Positions 1-8,154 of a DNA stretch of 39,846 bases are shown piece by piece. Within the stretch, counting starts at the first letter, position 1; the number at the start of each line of letters is the position of its first letter. The notes below the pieces were generated by a model, which saw only the letters and a list, made by a program, of their open reading frames with translations, ran no database searches and was not told the origin of the DNA. A program made the position numbers and the translations under genes. Origin of the DNA: Gammaproteobacteria bacterium (lineage in GTDB: Bacteria > Pseudomonadota > Gammaproteobacteria > Pseudomonadales > Pseudohongiellaceae); assembly GCA_026710425.1 (NCBI GenBank), contig JAPORB010000064.1, forward strand, positions 2,388 to 42,233, given 5' to 3'.

Positions 1-1
1 G

Positions 2-1531
2 ATCCAAACTGGAGGCAAACAGCATAACCCGCCCTTCTCCATGTGCCTTTTCCACCAGAGCCGGCTCTGCATTGTCAAACTGCATCAACACCTCAGCATC
101 TGCTTGCGGCAACAATGTCCAATGTCCCTCGAATCGCGCCGTCCAGTCTCCCTCAAGCGGTTGCAGGACCGGGTGCCGCCGGTCATAGTCGGCAATGACT
201 AGGTAATCGTCCCGGTTAGCCTGTTCCTGCTGTAGCAGAGCTGGTGTCAGTTCTTCGAACTGACTGTTGAACAGTCCGGGTTCGACCCGATCACCCGGGG
301 CCAGCAACAGACTACCCCCAGCGAATACATAGTCGGCAATGGCCTCAGCTTGGGAGTTGCTGAGATCCCCGACATTAAGCAACACCACCACATCGCTCTG
401 CATCAGTTCGGCGATACCGAGCTCAGCAGTCTCCACGGATTGCAGGCTAAAGGGTGTGGCCTCCGGGCCACCTACCGCAAGCCCGAACCAGTGCCCTTCA
501 TCATCAAACCAGTTCTCCGAAGCTTCTCCGTTGACTACCAGTACTTGAATCTTCGGCAACACATCCACAGTAAAGTAAAATGCGTTATCATCAGCAAACT
601 CATCACCAGTGACCCTAACTTCCCCTACATAACTGCCAGCACCATCAAAACTGTTTGTAAAACTCACTACTTCCTCAGAACGCTCGCCCAGATCCACACT
701 AAGCCGTTCCACTTGCTCACCGTTAATGCTGAGAGAAACTTCACCGCGTTCCAGATACAACGATCCAGTGCTGCGAATTCGGGCCAGTATCTGTTGCTGC
801 GCGGATGCCTCCAGCAGTTGCTCCGGATAGCGCACGTCGGACAGAACCAAATTACTGAGCTTAGCGTCGCCCACATCAACCGCAGTGAACACCACTCCAG
901 GTGACAGCTTCCAGCCAGCCTCACCATCTTGCAAACCGGATTCCCGGAAGTCCGTGATCAGATAAATGACCCGATTGTCATAGCGTGCGGTTTCCAGCAA
1001 CTGATCGGCCAACCGCAAGGCCGGATAATAGCGGGTCGAACCAAAGCCCGGCTCCTCAAGCCCAACAATTATCTCCCTGAGCGCAGCCGTATCTCTGTTT
1101 AGTTCCCGGACCAGACTGGCAGAATCATCGAAACTCACCAGAGCAACTTCGTCGCCACCCCCCAATCTGTCAATAATGCCGACAGCTTCGTCCAGGGCGC
1201 GTTTATAGGTGTTGCCATAGCGCATGCTCATGGACTCATCCAGCAGGATGACTGCGGACTGCGGGTCGGCATCCACCAGCCGGGCCATCGACGGGTCAAG
1301 CAACGGACGCGCAAAAGCCATAACCAGCAGGACAATCACCATCGCCCGCAAAAGCAACAGCACAATCTGCTGAAGATGCTGGAACAGCACCAGTTTTTTC
1401 GAGGTTTTTTTCAGAAACCTCAGGGTGCTGAACATCACCTTTGGCGGTTTTTCCCGCCTGATCAGATGGATGGCCAACGGAATCAGTGCAGCCAGCAGAC
1501 CAAGCAGAAACAAAGGAGTGAGGAATACCAT
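2..1531 (-). CDS. BatA-like membrane vWA protein, C-terminus cut by window edge
   Basis: The frame runs open from an ATG at 1531 off the left edge, about 510 codons. The N-terminus has the BatA/aerotolerance-regulator layout: a first membrane segment (about residues 3-24), a basic stretch (RREKPPKVMFSTLRFLKK, 25-42), a second membrane segment (about 54-75), then a von Willebrand A domain starting ILLDESMSM. Its MIDAS triad D98-x-S100-x-S102 is intact. The distal part resembles a class I glutamine-amidotransferase-like fold, as is common in this family. Known family role: membrane partner of MoxR ATPases, with the vWA domain probably outside the cytoplasm. It starts 17 bp after the DUF58 stop and is the last visible gene of the eight-gene operon. 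The C-terminal membrane segment cannot be assessed. Family call is strong; function in this organism is inferred. Confidence 0.85.
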   Translation of the reverse strand, partial: MVFLTPLFLLGLLAALIPLAIHLIRREKPPKVMFSTLRFLKKTSKKLVLFQHLQQIVLLLLRAMVIVLLVMAFARPLLDPSMARLVDADPQSAVILLDESMSMRYGNTYKRALDEAVGIIDRLGGGDEVALVSFDDSASLVRELNRDTAALREIIVGLEEPGFGSTRYYPALRLADQLLETARYDNRVIYLITDFRESGLQDGEAGWKLSPGVVFTAVDVGDAKLSNLVLSDVRYPEQLLEASAQQQILARIRSTGSLYLERGEVSLSINGEQVERLSVDLGERSEEVVSFTNSFDGAGSYVGEVRVTGDEFADDNAFYFTVDVLPKIQVLVVNGEASENWFDDEGHWFGLAVGGPEATPFSLQSVETAELGIAELMQSDVVVLLNVGDLSNSQAEAIADYVFAGGSLLLAPGDRVEPGLFNSQFEELTPALLQQEQANRDDYLVIADYDRRHPVLQPLEGDWTARFEGHWTLLPQADAEVLMQFDNAEPALVEKAHGEGRVMLFASSLD

Positions 1532-1548
1532 TGATGTCCAAGCCTCTG

Positions 1549-2442
1549 CTAGAAACTCTTAGCCCGCTTGGTGAGGTAGGCAGCTAGAGCTTTATCCAAC
1601 GGCTCTGAAGTATTCAGCAAAGCATAATCAACCCCACTTTGCTGACAACGCTTGCGGCAATAGGACAGGAACTCGCTCAGGTTGTCCAGATACTGCTTAC
1701 GAATAGCGGCCGGTGAAGTGATGTAGGTTTCACTGTTCTCCATGTCGATGAATTCGGAGGCTTCCTGAAAGGGAAAATTCAGCTCGGCATCATCCATGGT
1801 CTGAAAGGTGATGATGTCATTGCCAAGATCGCGCAGATTCTGCAGGGTGTTGATCACCCGGTCCTCGTCATCCAGCATGTCGGTTATCAAAATCACCATA
1901 CTTTTCCTGGTCAGCGAAGCCGCAAGGTCGGTGAGGGGCTTTACCGCATTGGTTGTTGTGCCGACCTCAACCTGCGATAGCGCGCGCAGGATTTGCATCA
2001 AATGAGGTTGGCGACAGCGAGCAGGAATATAATCTCTGATGTTGTCATCGAAAGTAATCAAACCCACCGCATCCCGCTGCCGCATGATGAAATAGGCTAG
2101 GGCCGAGGCCAAGGTCACAGCATAACCTAGTTTACTGACAGCACCGGAGCAGTAAGACATAGAGCCGCTGGTATCAAGCAGGATCATGCAGCGTACATTG
2201 GTCTCATCTTCGTATTGCTTGATGTAGAACTTGTTGCTGCGAGCATAGAGCTTCCAATCAACATGGCGCATATCATCGCCCCGCTGGTAATGACGGTAAT
2301 CATTGAACTCAACACTAAACCCACGGTTTGGACTTTTATGCAGTCCTGACAGAAACCCCTCAACTACCACTCGGGCCCGCAACTCCAGATTACCCAGGCC
2401 GTCAAGCAGAGCCGGGTCAAGAAAGTTGATTGATTCAGCCAT
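1549..2442 (-). CDS. DUF58 domain protein (MoxR-associated, vWA-like)
   Basis: A 297-aa soluble protein of normal length for DUF58 proteins. The DUF58 signature lies at about residues 44-80 (an RHYQRGDDMRHVDWKLYARS stretch, then IKQYEDE). It is followed by a vWA-type domain opening MILLDTSGSMS with MIDAS residues D90, S92 and S94. No signal peptide or membrane segment is visible, so it is probably cytoplasmic, where MoxR acts. It lies between moxR (stop 2490) and the BatA-like gene (start 1531), the standard MoxR-DUF58-BatA order. Known for the family: DUF58 proteins are coded beside MoxR ATPases and are presumed adaptors or substrates. The specific client is unknown. Confidence 0.92.
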   Translation of the reverse strand: MAESINFLDPALLDGLGNLELRARVVVEGFLSGLHKSPNRGFSVEFNDYRHYQRGDDMRHVDWKLYARSNKFYIKQYEDETNVRCMILLDTSGSMSYCSGAVSKLGYAVTLASALAYFIMRQRDAVGLITFDDNIRDYIPARCRQPHLMQILRALSQVEVGTTTNAVKPLTDLAASLTRKSMVILITDMLDDEDRVINTLQNLRDLGNDIITFQTMDDAELNFPFQEASEFIDMENSETYITSPAAIRKQYLDNLSEFLSYCRKRCQQSGVDYALLNTSEPLDKALAAYLTKRAKSF

Positions 2443-2489
2443 TCAATTCCTTGCGATTAAATTTGGTCGAGTTGGTTCATTGCCAACAA

Positions 2490-3518
2490 TTAGATTTCTG
2501 AAGCCGGTTCCGGCACCGCTTCAAGCAGGCGATTGATTACCGTTTCGGTTGTAACGCGCTCGGCCTCAGCATGAAAATTCAATAGAATACGATGACGAAA
2601 AACTGCCGGTGCCAAAGCACGCACGTCGCCAAAAGACACGTTATAGCGACCCAGCAAAAGCGCACGCACCTTACCTGCAAGAATGAGCTTTTGGGAGGCA
2701 CGGATACCCGCACCCCAGCTGACCCAGTCCTTGACAAAATCCGGTGCCAGCTCACTCTGCGGTCGTGAAGCATGCACTAGTCTGACCGCATAGCGTATAA
2801 CTGCTTCAGCCGCCGGCACCTGACGAGCAATACGCTGAAAGCTTATAATGTCTTCTCCTCCCAGCGGGTGGGCCAGCGGAATTTCATAAGTCTGGGTGGT
2901 TTTGCTTACCACGGTGATCTCTTCCGCTTCAGACAGGTACCCCAGCTCAATCTTGAACATAAAGCGATCCAGTTGTGCCTCCGGCAGTGGATAGGTACCC
3001 TCCAGTTCAATCGGGTTCTGGGTTGCCATTACAAAAAAAGGCTCGGCCATGGGATGGGTAATTCCCGCTGCCGTTACCTGTCTTTCTTCCATGGCCTCCA
3101 GCAAGGCAGACTGAGTTTTGGGGGGTGTACGATTGATCTCATCCGCCAACAGGATATTGGTGAATATAGGTCCCTTAACGAAAGTCAGTTTGCGCCCGCC
3201 GTCAGTTTCATCAACCACTTCGGAACCCACCACATCAGCCGGCATCAGATCAGGCGTGAACTGAATCCGCGAAAAGTCCACTTGCAGGATATCCGCCAGG
3301 GTCTTAATCAACAGGGTCTTGGCCAGCCCAGGTACTCCGGTCACCAGCACATGACCGCCTCCAAACAGAGCAATCAGAAGTTCATCAATAATGGACTCCT
3401 GACCGATAATCACCTTGCGGATCTCGGCAGTAATCAGTTCACGCCCCTCCTGCATTCGCGCAACTAGTGAAATGTCATCCTGATCGTCCAAATCCATTGC
3501 CTGTTCTGTAGCTTCCAT
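2490..3518 (-). CDS. MoxR-family AAA+ ATPase
   Basis: MoxR-type AAA+ ATPase. Numbering from an upstream ATG at 3566, Walker A is GVPGLAKT (77-84), Walker B is NILLADEINR (137-146) and sensor 1 is ATQNP (181-185), followed by the MoxR lid domain. Two starts are possible. The ATG at 3566 overlaps the DUF4159 gene by 17 bp and has no Shine-Dalgarno. The ATG at 3518 has AGGA seven bases upstream and removes the overlap, so I prefer it (342 aa). The AAA core is unaffected. Known role: chaperone-like ATPase that activates or assembles vWA-domain partners, here DUF58, BatA-like and the 767-aa membrane protein of the same operon. Family call is very secure; substrate is unknown. Confidence 0.95.
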   Translation of the reverse strand: MEATEQAMDLDDQDDISLVARMQEGRELITAEIRKVIIGQESIIDELLIALFGGGHVLVTGVPGLAKTLLIKTLADILQVDFSRIQFTPDLMPADVVGSEVVDETDGGRKLTFVKGPIFTNILLADEINRTPPKTQSALLEAMEERQVTAAGITHPMAEPFFVMATQNPIELEGTYPLPEAQLDRFMFKIELGYLSEAEEITVVSKTTQTYEIPLAHPLGGEDIISFQRIARQVPAAEAVIRYAVRLVHASRPQSELAPDFVKDWVSWGAGIRASQKLILAGKVRALLLGRYNVSFGDVRALAPAVFRHRILLNFHAEAERVTTETVINRLLEAVPEPASEI

Positions 3519-3549
3519 ATGCTTTTCCTGTGCTGCTGTCATCTTTGGA

Positions 3550-4395
3550 TTAGTGGCTAAAGGCATAAATCAAAAAGTTGATCCCTATTTTATAGGCCTC
3601 GTTGGTGTATTTGGTCGGGTAATTCTCATAGAAGGTGTGTTCCCAGCCATCCCCGAGATCAGTATTGTAGTTGGCCACCATCATAATCCGACCATCATCA
3701 TCCAGCACTGCATAGACCTCTGGTGGATAACTCGGATCATCCAGGTTCATAAAACCACCAAAGTCCCAGGTGACCATGCGCCCGGGAACTTGGGCCACTT
3801 CATTGATATCAAAAAAAATGTGAAATATCTCATGGTTGTTATCCAGCTTGATAATTTCCCGGTCAGGAAATATCTTCCCCAGTTCCATGTACATGTCATC
3901 AAGGTGCGGCTGACCCCAGAAGTCATCCACCATGACAAAACCACCACGGAACATAAACTCTCGCAGGGCCTCAATTTCCTCGGTGGTAAAATTTGGCCCC
4001 GAGAAAGAGGAGCCAATCGGCACACGCTTCCAGTTCATGTACAAAAATATGTGTTCAAAAAGTCGTGGATCGGTTAGCGGCAGATAGGTATGGTTGAGCG
4101 GGTTAGTCTCCACCGTGGTATAGCGCATCACTCCGCGCAGAAAATTTTCATCGGAATCCGGATAGTCGGTATCCCACCAGCCACCACGACGCCGGTAGGT
4201 GAAACCTGCGGCTCCCCCGGTATGATTGGTGTACTGTCCCCGCAGCCAGACGAATTCGGTAATGTCGGACTCATAGATCGCCTGGTCTTCATTGCCAATG
4301 CGATCCTCAGCCAATGGCAACACCTGTCCTTGACTGAATGAACCAAGCATGCAAGTGGCGCATAGTAAAGTAAATGGCAGCATAAGTCGGCTCAC
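3550..4395 (-). CDS. DUF4159 domain secreted protein
   Basis: A 281-aa protein with an N-terminal signal peptide (hydrophobic LMLPFTLLCATCMLG, likely cleavage near residue 23). The mature part matches DUF4159: FVWLRGQY near residue 48, the RGGWWDTDYPDSDENFLRGV block (about 70-89), LREFMFRGGFVMVDDFW (about 144-160) and a C-terminal INFLIYAFSH. DUF4159 domains are related to the ThuA/GATase-like fold. The start is a GTG at 4395 overlapping the upstream TGA (GTGA), so translation is probably coupled to the TPR/peptidase gene; an in-frame ATG at 4383 is an alternative. DUF4159 genes often sit in MoxR/vWA operons. Biochemical function is unknown. Confidence 0.9.
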   Translation of the reverse strand: MSRLMLPFTLLCATCMLGSFSQGQVLPLAEDRIGNEDQAIYESDITEFVWLRGQYTNHTGGAAGFTYRRRGGWWDTDYPDSDENFLRGVMRYTTVETNPLNHTYLPLTDPRLFEHIFLYMNWKRVPIGSSFSGPNFTTEEIEALREFMFRGGFVMVDDFWGQPHLDDMYMELGKIFPDREIIKLDNNHEIFHIFFDINEVAQVPGRMVTWDFGGFMNLDDPSYPPEVYAVLDDDGRIMMVANYNTDLGDGWEHTFYENYPTKYTNEAYKIGINFLIYAFSH

Positions 4396-7106
4396 CGGAC
4401 CTGCTCCTGTCGGACCGATTCCAGCAGCAGTTGCTGGGCTCGGCGAAAGCCAGGGGCCTGCTCTAGGGCGAACAGAATATTCTGCTTGGCAGCACTAATT
4501 TGACCATTTTCAAGATAAGCTTGTGCCAGGTTGGTGCGGGCCTCTACCGGGTCGCTGATCTCCAGGCTCAGCAGTATTTCGTACTCGGTCACTGCCAGTT
4601 CGGGATCATTGGTTGCCCTGGCATAACGTGCCCCCAGTTCATGCACATCCCGCCGGTAGGGATCTACTTCAATGGCACGACCGAGGTAATACGCCGCCCG
4701 ATCATAATCCTCTGACTTTAATGCGGCCTCGGCCAGCGTTATCGCCGACCCATAGTCGTGCTGCAGGCTGCTGAGCAAAATCTCCAGCCATTGCAACTGC
4801 ATTTCCCAATTGCCCTCGCGCTCATAAATTTGCGCCAGCACCAGTGCCGGACTGGGATAGCCAGTATAGGAAGGAAGCATCTCATGCGCAGTCTGCAAGG
4901 AAATTTTGGCCTCCTCAAATGATTCTTCCTTGAACAGCACAATGCCAAGTTGCAGATGCGCCTGAAAATCTTGGGAATTTTCCTCAATGCGCGAACGCAT
5001 ATGCTGCTTAAGCGAGGCATTGTTATACAACTCTGCCAGAACAGCACTGCTGTTTTCCCGCACACCATGCCCATGCCCCTCGCCTTCATCGGGCACATCT
5101 TCGGTATGGACATGGACATTAATTTGCTGCACGCGCCGATCGATCCAGTCACGGAATCCCGAATCAAATGCATCAATGTCCATGCCAAATACTTGTTCAA
5201 ACCGCTCGCCGTCGGACTTGATCAGAGCATACTGATCAATGAGTGCCAGCAATGCCGGAAACCCATATTCATCCGTGATGTAATCCACCACCAGATAAGA
5301 TTGAAAATAGGCAAAACTGAGATCAGCATTGCTCCGTGCCCCGGAGAATCCTGCATTAAGCTTTGCCACCGGAATCAACTTTTCCTGACCAGCAGCCCTG
5401 ACTAAATCCAGACCCTGGTCTCGTCCCCAATAAGGTCGGCCCTCTCTTTCCTCCCAAACTGATATGCCCTCCGACAACCAGCGCGGCATGCGGTTATTAG
5501 TCATCTGCAGGGTTATTACATGCATAAACTCATGCCAAACGATCTCCTGCCAATTAGCTGTCAGCGAATCCGGGGAAATGAGGGTAATGACCTTGCCAAA
5601 ACAGATACCAACCAATGGTCCGATGTCGGGCAGACCGACCGAACGTACGGCAAAATCCTCCGAGTTCTCAAACACTTCAATCAGGATCGGTCCTTCAGGC
5701 TCAAAACCATACTTGGCGGTCAAGGTGGTCCAGGATTCTTCCAGTAGCGGCTGCAGGTAAGGCCACAGAATATTGGCATCCCGCTCACTCATCTGCACCT
5801 TGAAGTGTTCTGTCTCCAGCGTAGTGTAGCTTTCCAGGGTATCGAAAACCTTTAGCATGTTGGAAGTCATAACATTGAAGGGATCATTGTCAAATCCGAT
5901 TTCCAGGTTGGCCTTGCCCTCTTCCTCCTCACCAAGCCGCACCAGATTACTCCCCAGTAGGGTATAGCCCTGCCAGTACTCCGGGTCAGCCGCAATGGCC
6001 TTCCGAGCATAAAACACGGCCTCTTCAAAGCGGTAGTTATTGCCGAAACTGTCCGCCAGATGGCCAAGGAATTCGGCATTGCCTGGACTAAATTCCTCCA
6101 CCCGTGCCTGGTAGTTTTGATACTCAGCATCCCGCTCTTGCAGAGCGGCAGCGGCGGCGAGAATACTTAGACTGGTCAGGGACTGAGGATTCAGACTCAG
6201 TGCCTGCTCAAGGTAGTCCTGTGCCTCGTCCTCTCGCTCGTTCATCATCAGCAGCTGGCCAAAGGTTTCCAGTGCCGGAACGGAATTAGGATTAATTGCC
6301 AATGCACGCTGTACAGCTCCTTGATTGCCTGTAACCTTTGCCATTCCCACCAGAGCAGGCACATAGCGACTGTTTATCTCCAGCACTTGTTGATAGCCGC
6401 GCTCAGCCTCAGCAGCATTGTATTTTTCCAGAAACAAATCTGCCCAAAGTGTATGAGCCTCAAGATTGTCAGGACTGATCCGGGTTGCCTCATCAAACAG
6501 ACTGCTAGCAGCATGGATACGTCCCAACAGCCAGCTGGCCAAGGCCACCATACTCACCTCTTCGGAGCTGTAGACCAGACCATTGTCATAGCGGCTCACC
6601 GCCTCCATCAGCACGCGGGAAGCTGCTTCCTTTTGACCGGTAAACCTAAGTAAACTGCCGTATTGCACCAGTGTCCGCACTGGTGCGTCGGCATCAGCAC
6701 TGACCAGAGTCTCTAGAATATCCAGTGCCTCTGAGGCCTTGCCACGGTGCCGCTTGACTTCGGCCAATTGGGTACTGAGGAGCGGAAAGACCGCAAAATC
6801 TCCGTCAATGGCAGCTTCAAGCACCTGCTCGGCCCCCTCGACATTACCCATCATGAACCAAGCTCTGGAGGCCCCGATTAGGCCCTCGCGCCGCTGCGAT
6901 CCAGTCGCCTGCTGAAACACTTCGCTGGCAGCTGCATAAGAACCGCTGTGCATAAGTTCATTGGCCCGGGTCAGAACGCTACTGTCGGACTCGGCATCTC
7001 TCTCTTGTGCCATAACAGGTGAACATAGCAATACGACAAGGATCAGTAGGGCCAAGGAAATCCAATGACGGAAAATCAGGTAGTCAGGACTTGCGCTGTG
7101 CATCAT
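4392..7106 (-). CDS. TPR protein with HExxH (peptidase MA-like) metallopeptidase domain
   Basis: A 904-aa exported protein. A signal peptide or anchor occupies about residues 13-33 (ISLALLILVVLLCSPVMA). TPR-like repeats fill about 45-420. A gluzincin-type domain follows (about 430-660) with the zinc motif HEFMH (525-529) and a downstream Glu in LSEGISVWEE (E546), the pattern of the peptidase MA family. More TPR units fill about 690-900. A His/Glu-rich segment (about 665-690, including HVHTEDVPDEGEGHGHGV) could bind metal. The gene overlaps its upstream neighbour by 23 bp and the downstream DUF4159 gene by 4 bp, so it is a core operon member. All catalytic ligands are present, so it is probably an active periplasmic protease using TPRs for partner binding. 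Substrate is unknown. Confidence 0.88.
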   Translation of the reverse strand: MMHSASPDYLIFRHWISLALLILVVLLCSPVMAQERDAESDSSVLTRANELMHSGSYAAASEVFQQATGSQRREGLIGASRAWFMMGNVEGAEQVLEAAIDGDFAVFPLLSTQLAEVKRHRGKASEALDILETLVSADADAPVRTLVQYGSLLRFTGQKEAASRVLMEAVSRYDNGLVYSSEEVSMVALASWLLGRIHAASSLFDEATRISPDNLEAHTLWADLFLEKYNAAEAERGYQQVLEINSRYVPALVGMAKVTGNQGAVQRALAINPNSVPALETFGQLLMMNEREDEAQDYLEQALSLNPQSLTSLSILAAAAALQERDAEYQNYQARVEEFSPGNAEFLGHLADSFGNNYRFEEAVFYARKAIAADPEYWQGYTLLGSNLVRLGEEEEGKANLEIGFDNDPFNVMTSNMLKVFDTLESYTTLETEHFKVQMSERDANILWPYLQPLLEESWTTLTAKYGFEPEGPILIEVFENSEDFAVRSVGLPDIGPLVGICFGKVITLISPDSLTANWQEIVWHEFMHVITLQMTNNRMPRWLSEGISVWEEREGRPYWGRDQGLDLVRAAGQEKLIPVAKLNAGFSGARSNADLSFAYFQSYLVVDYITDEYGFPALLALIDQYALIKSDGERFEQVFGMDIDAFDSGFRDWIDRRVQQINVHVHTEDVPDEGEGHGHGVRENSSAVLAELYNNASLKQHMRSRIEENSQDFQAHLQLGIVLFKEESFEEAKISLQTAHEMLPSYTGYPSPALVLAQIYEREGNWEMQLQWLEILLSSLQHDYGSAITLAEAALKSEDYDRAAYYLGRAIEVDPYRRDVHELGARYARATNDPELAVTEYEILLSLEISDPVEARTNLAQAYLENGQISAAKQNILFALEQAPGFRRAQQLLLESVRQEQVR

Positions 7107-8154
7107 ATTGTTCCGTGGTTTGAGCCAGTTCTATCAGAAGTGGCTCCATCTGTTGCCAGTAATCTGCTTCCAGAAACTCATCCTTGCGACCGCGAAGGAT
7201 AAATACCGAACGTTCTAGTTCTTGCATACGCGCCTTGAGCATCAGTGCCGATGGTGACAGCTCGGCATCAGCATCGACTAAAGTGTCAATATAAGCAATT
7301 TCTGCCAGCAACCCATCACTTTGATCCTCTCTGGGATCCAAACTAAATAGAGAATCCCCGTTATCATCCAGCCCGGCATGCTCCGGGGCAAGTCTACCTT
7401 GCTCGGAATACCACTGCTGAACATTGGCGCGCGCATACTCGAACGCTTCCAACATTGACACCCGGTTGTTCTTGTCTCTGTCTCCCTTGCGCCCATCGAG
7501 AGCATCAATGAAGTAGCCGGAGAAAACAGGGTCGTACCTTTCCGAAGGTGATCGTGTAGATGAGATTACAACTCGTCCTTCACTTGAGAGTGCTTCCGAA
7601 AATCCAAAACTGGCACTGGTGGTATTTACAATGACCATGTCCTGACGATCAAACTGATCCAGCAGTACCGCAAATTCATTTCCGGTTAAATCAGGCCCTA
7701 CGATGTTGAACTTCGCTTCATCACCTGCACCAGATCCATGACCAATCAGATACAGCGTGATTTGATCTCCGGTTGCCACCCGTGCACGAAGGTTGGTCAA
7801 TGCATCGCTAATTCCTTCCCGGGTCGCAGCCCCGTCAACGCGCTCGCCCCCAGTGAATTCAGTCTCTCCTCTATCGTACAAAAGGATTATTCGCTCATTG
7901 CTGTAGCCGTAATCCCTGACGAGAATGTCATGCAGAGAAAAGCTCCACTGGCGGAAGCGGCGGACATTAATATCTCCTACGGCAGGTCCCACCATAATCA
8001 CTGCATGCTTCGCTGTTTGCGGGCTATCCAGAAAATAATTCATTGATGGCACTTGCCTAGCCTGGAGGGAGTTTGCCAGTAGCAGACAGCAAAGCAGTAG
8101 TATCACAGTGCAAGATAGACTGATGCCGCCTAAGGATAAAATCAAGAGTCGCAT
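7084..8154 (-). CDS. Caspase/C13-fold protein lacking the catalytic cysteine
   Basis: A 356-aa protein with a signal peptide (residues 1-32, LLILSLGGISLSCTVILLLC). The body has the clan CD (legumain C13/caspase) layout: ITLYLIGHGSG carrying the dyad His (H139-G140), then the strand that should end in [D/E]-A-C. Here that strand reads MVIVNTTSAS (173-182), with Thr/Ser where the nucleophilic Cys belongs. After the core, D225-R-D-K-N-N-R-V-S-M-L-E236 fits a 12-residue EF-hand calcium loop. The ATG overlaps the stop of the upstream gene by one base and its 3' end overlaps the peptidase gene by 23 bp. It is most likely a periplasmic non-catalytic scaffold or binding subunit; a Ser/Thr nucleophile is a less likely alternative. 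The family recurs beside DUF4159/MoxR genes as far as I recall. Confidence 0.8.
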   Translation of the reverse strand: MRLLILSLGGISLSCTVILLLCCLLLANSLQARQVPSMNYFLDSPQTAKHAVIMVGPAVGDINVRRFRQWSFSLHDILVRDYGYSNERIILLYDRGETEFTGGERVDGAATREGISDALTNLRARVATGDQITLYLIGHGSGAGDEAKFNIVGPDLTGNEFAVLLDQFDRQDMVIVNTTSASFGFSEALSSEGRVVISSTRSPSERYDPVFSGYFIDALDGRKGDRDKNNRVSMLEAFEYARANVQQWYSEQGRLAPEHAGLDDNGDSLFSLDPREDQSDGLLAEIAYIDTLVDADAELSPSALMLKARMQELERSVFILRGRKDEFLEADYWQQMEPLLIELAQTTEQYDAQRKS

